Made by a program: the position numbers and the translations under genes | Assembly: GCA_016219235.1 (NCBI GenBank) | Contig: JACRBO010000332.1 | Span: forward strand, 1 to 7,797 | Length of the DNA stretch: 7,797 nucleotides | From: Chloroflexota bacterium | Lineage (GTDB): Bacteria; Chloroflexota; Anaerolineae; Fen-1058 | Direction of reading: 5' to 3' | In this document: positions 5,092-7,797 of the stretch, piece after piece | Layout of the letters: every line of letters begins with the position of its first letter | Position numbering within the stretch: the first letter of the stretch is position 1 | The notes under the pieces: generated by a model | What the model was told of the DNA's origin: nothing | What the model saw: only the letters and a program-made list of their open reading frames with translations | Database searches by the model: none

Positions 5092-6096
5092 ATGAAAGTT
5101 ATCATTCCCCTGGCCGGACTCGGTACACGCTTGCGGCCGCACACTTACACCAAGCCCAAGCCGCTGATCAACGTCGCCGGCAAGCCCATGCTCGCCTACA
5201 TTCTCGACAAATTCCGCGGCATTGAAGTTGAAGAATACATCTTCATCGTCGGTTATCTGGGCGACCAGATCGAGAAGTACGTGTCACAGCAGTACGGTTT
5301 CAAGGCACGTTACGTGATTCAGAGCGAAATGCTGGGCCAGGCGCACGCGCTGTGGCTGTGCCGCGACTACGTGAATGGCCCGGTGTTCATGGTCTTCGGC
5401 GACACGTATTTTGAGGCCGATCTGAGCGACATCACGGGCGCGCCTGAAGATTCGATCGCGTATGTGCGCGAAGTGGCCGATCCGCGTCGCTTTGGCGTGG
5501 CGATCGTCGGCGAGGACGGCTACATCAATAAGTTCGTCGAAAAACCTGCGACGATGGATGACCGGCTGGCCGTGATTGGCATGTACTACTTCACCGACGG
5601 CCCGGCGCTGATGACGGCGTGCGGTGAGTTGATGGAGAAGCGCATTCAGACCAAGGGCGAGTACTTCCTGACCGATGCACTGAACCTGATGATCCCGAAA
5701 GGCCAGCGATTCGTGACGCGGCCGGTGGTGGAATGGCGTGATACCGGCAAGCCCGAAACCGTGCTCGACACCAATCGCTACTTGCTCGATCACGGCAGCG
5801 ACAACAGCGCACAAATCGCGAGCGATGGGTGCGTCATCGTGCCGCCGGTCAACATTCATCCGTCGGCCAGGCTCGAGCATTCGATCGTCGGGCCGTATGC
5901 GACCATCGGCCAGGACTGCCGTATCGTGCGCTCCATCATCCGCGATTCGATCATCGATGTGGGCGCGCTCATCGAAGAAAGCACGATGGATCAATCGCTC
6001 ATCGGCAAGGAAGCGGTCGTGACCGGGCGCTATCGCCAGTTCAACGTGGGCGATTCAGCGGTGGTGGGCTACAGCAGCAACAATAACGAGGACTAA
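5092..6096 (+). CDS. Sugar-phosphate nucleotidyltransferase with left-handed beta-helix tail
   Basis: This 334-residue enzyme belongs to the NTP-transferase family, which joins a sugar-1-phosphate and an NTP to make an activated NDP-sugar. The nucleotide-binding signature GLGTRLRP is at 9-16, followed by KPKPL (21-25). LGQAHAL (81-87), the metal-binding FGDTY (102-106, Asp104), FVEKP (148-152) and WRDTGKPE (215-222) follow in order. Residues about 247-300 carry hexapeptide-type repeats (for example ARLEHSIVGPYATIGQ, 259-274), predicting a left-handed beta-helix as in long RmlA/GlmU-like enzymes. The fit is best to glucose-1-phosphate thymidylyl- or uridylyltransferase-like proteins, but the exact sugar and base cannot be read from sequence. 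AAAGGTG (5081-5087), overlapping the rhodanese stop, is the ribosome-binding site. The aminotransferase gene starts 1 bp after the stop. The product would feed cell-surface or glycan synthesis. Confidence 0.92.
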   Translation: MKVIIPLAGLGTRLRPHTYTKPKPLINVAGKPMLAYILDKFRGIEVEEYIFIVGYLGDQIEKYVSQQYGFKARYVIQSEMLGQAHALWLCRDYVNGPVFMVFGDTYFEADLSDITGAPEDSIAYVREVADPRRFGVAIVGEDGYINKFVEKPATMDDRLAVIGMYYFTDGPALMTACGELMEKRIQTKGEYFLTDALNLMIPKGQRFVTRPVVEWRDTGKPETVLDTNRYLLDHGSDNSAQIASDGCVIVPPVNIHPSARLEHSIVGPYATIGQDCRIVRSIIRDSIIDVGALIEESTMDQSLIGKEAVVTGRYRQFNVGDSAVVGYSSNNNED

Positions 6097-6097
6097 C

Positions 6098-7279
6098 ATG
6101 CGTGACTTCGTTTCGGCCAAAGTCAACTCGGTTCCACCCAGCGGCATCCGCAAGTTCTTCGACATCGCCGCGACGATGAAAGATGTGATTTCGCTGGGCA
6201 TCGGCGAGCCTGATTTCACCACGCCCGATAACATCATCGCGTCGGGCATCGCGTCGCTGAAGCACGGCGACACGCACTACACCAGCAACTCCGGCACGGT
6301 GGAACTGCGCCGCGCATTGAGCGCCTATTTGCAGCGCCGCTATCAGATCGAATACGATCCCGAAGCGGAGTTGTTGGTGACGGTGGGCGTATCCGAAGCG
6401 CTCTATCTGGCGATGACGGCGATTCTCGATCCGGGCGATGAAGTCATCGTGCCGCAGCCATGCTTTGTGGCTTATACCGCTGAGGTCACTCTGGCGGGCG
6501 GCGTGCCGGTTCCAATTGCCACGCGCGTCGAGAACAACTTCCAGGTCACGAAAGAAGAGATCGAAGCGAAGATCACGCCAAAAACCAAGGCCATTCTGAT
6601 CGGGTATCCCAACAACCCGACCGGCGCGGTGATGTCCCGCGCGCGCCTGCTGGACATCGCGCAGTTGGCGGAGAAGCACGATCTGCTGATCATCTCGGAT
6701 GAGATTTACGATCGGCTGGTCTACAGTTCGATGGCGGGTGGTTCGCCGGCGCAGCATACTTGTTTCCCGACGCTGCCCAACATGCGCGAGCGTACCGTTC
6801 TGTTAGGCGGTTTCAGTAAGTCGCACGCGATGACGGGCTGGCGCATTGGCTACTCAGCCGCGCCCAAAGACATCTCGGCGGCGATGCGCAAGATTCACCA
6901 GTACACCATCATGTCCGCGCCGACGATGGCGCAGGTGGCGGCCATCGAAGCGATCGAACGCGGTGAAGAGCACGTGGAGATGATGCGGCAGGAATACGAT
7001 CGGCGGCGACGCTTGATTGTCAGCGGCTTCAACAGCATCGGTCTCAAGACCTTCGAGCCGCAGGGCGCGTTCTATGCCTTCCCGTCGATCGGCATCAGCG
7101 GCATGAATGAGGACGACTTCGCCAATAAGTTGCTGCAAGAAGAGCATGTGGCCGTCGTGCCGGGCACGGCCTTTGGCGCGGGCGGCGCAGGCTTCGTGCG
7201 CGCGTCGTATGCCACCGCCTACGAAAAGATCGAGGAGGCGCTGCGCCGCATGGAGCGTTTTGTGCGGCGGCACGGCTAG
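6098..7279 (+). CDS. PLP-dependent class I/II aminotransferase (AspC/PatA-like)
   Basis: This 393-residue fold-type I PLP enzyme transfers an amino group between an amino acid and a 2-oxo acid. The order of motifs is regular: [12 protein letters not shown] (32-43), the YPNNPTG loop (170-176, Asn173), DEIYDRLVY (201-209, Asp201 and Tyr204 contacting the cofactor), the Schiff-base Lys241 in [16 protein letters not shown] (237-252), and FVRASYA (366-372), where Arg368 should bind the substrate carboxylate. These are class I gamma features of aspartate/aromatic aminotransferases. It is not the DegT/EryC1 type that aminates nucleotide sugars, so it is unlikely to act on the neighbouring nucleotidyltransferase product. 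GAGGA (6088-6092), inside the end of the preceding gene, gives a Shine-Dalgarno 5 nt from the ATG. gatB begins 4 bp after its stop. Substrate specificity (aspartate, aromatic or other) is open. Confidence 0.92.
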   Translation: MRDFVSAKVNSVPPSGIRKFFDIAATMKDVISLGIGEPDFTTPDNIIASGIASLKHGDTHYTSNSGTVELRRALSAYLQRRYQIEYDPEAELLVTVGVSEALYLAMTAILDPGDEVIVPQPCFVAYTAEVTLAGGVPVPIATRVENNFQVTKEEIEAKITPKTKAILIGYPNNPTGAVMSRARLLDIAQLAEKHDLLIISDEIYDRLVYSSMAGGSPAQHTCFPTLPNMRERTVLLGGFSKSHAMTGWRIGYSAAPKDISAAMRKIHQYTIMSAPTMAQVAAIEAIERGEEHVEMMRQEYDRRRRLIVSGFNSIGLKTFEPQGAFYAFPSIGISGMNEDDFANKLLQEEHVAVVPGTAFGAGGAGFVRASYATAYEKIEEALRRMERFVRRHG

Positions 7280-7283
7280 GCTT

Positions 7284-7797
7284 ATGGAATACGAGGCCGT
7301 CATCGGGTTGGAAGTTCACGCCGAACTTCTGACCAAATCTAAAATGTTTTGCGGGTGCGCGGTCGTCATGTCGGACGGCGAGCCGCCCAACTCGCACGTC
7401 TGCCCCATCTGCACCGGCATGCCGGGGATGCTGCCCGTGATCAATCGGCGCGCGGTCGAGATGACGATCATGGCCGGGCTGGCGTTGAACTGCACCATCG
7501 AAGAGTTCAACATCTTTGCGCGCAAGAACTACTTTTATCCCGACTTGCCCAAAGGCTATCAGATCTCGCAGTATGAATTTCCGTTGTGCCGCAACGGCTG
7601 GCTGGACATCGAAACGTCGCGCGGCACGCGCCGCATCCGCATCCGGCGCGTGCATCTGGAAGAAGACACGGGCAAATCGATCCACGCGGGCGGCTCGTCG
7701 CTGGTGGATTTCAATCGCAGCGGCGTGCCGTTGATGGAGATCGTCTCCGAACCCGATCTGCATTCGGCAGAAGAAGTGAAGGCGTACGCGGAGAAGC
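7284..7797 (+). CDS. gatB: Asp/Glu-tRNA amidotransferase subunit B (5' part, runs off the window)
   Basis: GatB binds the mischarged tRNA, phosphorylates its Glu or Asp side chain with ATP, and completes the amidation with ammonia from GatA. Only the first 171 residues are present; full-length GatB is usually around 480, and the frame is open at the window edge. Recognisable stretches are [12 protein letters not shown] (4-15, with His12 as a likely metal ligand), [20 protein letters not shown] (46-65), [20 protein letters not shown] (79-98), HLEEDTGKS (124-132) and [16 protein letters not shown] (143-158). Cys23, Cys25, Cys40 and Cys43 form the CxC...CxxC set of GatB forms thought to bind zinc; some other GatBs lack it. 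It starts 4 bp after the aminotransferase stop with only a weak TAGG-like site, so coupled translation is likely. It is three genes away from gatCA, an uncommon arrangement. Confidence 0.96.
   Translation, partial: MEYEAVIGLEVHAELLTKSKMFCGCAVVMSDGEPPNSHVCPICTGMPGMLPVINRRAVEMTIMAGLALNCTIEEFNIFARKNYFYPDLPKGYQISQYEFPLCRNGWLDIETSRGTRRIRIRRVHLEEDTGKSIHAGGSSLVDFNRSGVPLMEIVSEPDLHSAEEVKAYAEK

Noticed and set aside
5284..5994. 236-codon open frame on the minus strand inside the nucleotidyltransferase gene
   Set aside because: It lies wholly within a gene with strong conserved motifs on the + strand. The composition (His/Arg/Asp-rich) is typical of antisense shadows in GC-rich DNA.
6041..6757. 238-codon open frame on the minus strand under the aminotransferase gene
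   Set aside because: It is a shadow of the + strand gene, with Arg/His/Gln-rich composition and no recognisable fold.
5092..7279. Nucleotidyltransferase plus aminotransferase as an amino-sugar nucleotide pathway
   Set aside because: The aminotransferase has AspC-type class I motifs, not the DegT/EryC1 type used on nucleotide sugars, so their adjacency does not show a shared pathway.
7095..7763. 222-codon open frame on the minus strand across the aminotransferase end and gatB
   Set aside because: It spans two convincing + strand genes and has no domain or start context of its own.

Overview
The window reads as a GC-rich bacterial chromosome segment with every supported gene on the + strand. 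The most likely source is a Chloroflexota (Anaerolineae-like) bacterium. This rests on the family mix (an F420-type luciferase-like oxidoreductase, a small RRM protein with an Arg/Gly-rich tail, a four-cysteine GatB), GC-rich codon use and heptamer/octamer intergenic repeats. It is an inference from sequence style, not a proven assignment. No mobile element, CRISPR array, tRNA or rRNA was seen, and codon use looks uniform across the genes.

Left part (1-2230): a leader with possible alternative hairpins and a strong Shine-Dalgarno precedes an F420-dependent luciferase-like monooxygenase family gene (160-1161). A short intergenic stretch made almost entirely of two short tandem-repeat arrays follows, then an NAD-dependent epimerase/dehydratase (1244-2230).

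Middle (2231-2834): a self-contained transcription unit. An extended -10 promoter, a leader of about 100 nt with a 14-bp hairpin, an RRM RNA-binding protein with an RGG-like tail (2385-2774), and a clear intrinsic terminator.

Right part (2868-7797): a promoter placed so that transcription should start at the AUG of gatC (predicted leaderless) opens a tightly packed cluster: gatC, a terminator-like hairpin, gatA, a single-domain rhodanese, a sugar-phosphate nucleotidyltransferase, a class I aminotransferase and the 5' part of gatB, which runs off the window. GatC, GatA and GatB together form the amidotransferase that turns Glu-tRNA(Gln) and/or Asp-tRNA(Asn) into the correctly charged tRNA. Here gatB is separated from gatCA by three unrelated genes, with gaps of only 1-9 bp downstream of gatA.

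I found no defence system or other plainly new multi-gene system. The most unusual material is regulatory: the leaderless gatC promoter, the hairpin plus T-tract between gatC and gatA, the structured leader of the RRM gene, and short tandem repeats that reach into gene ends.
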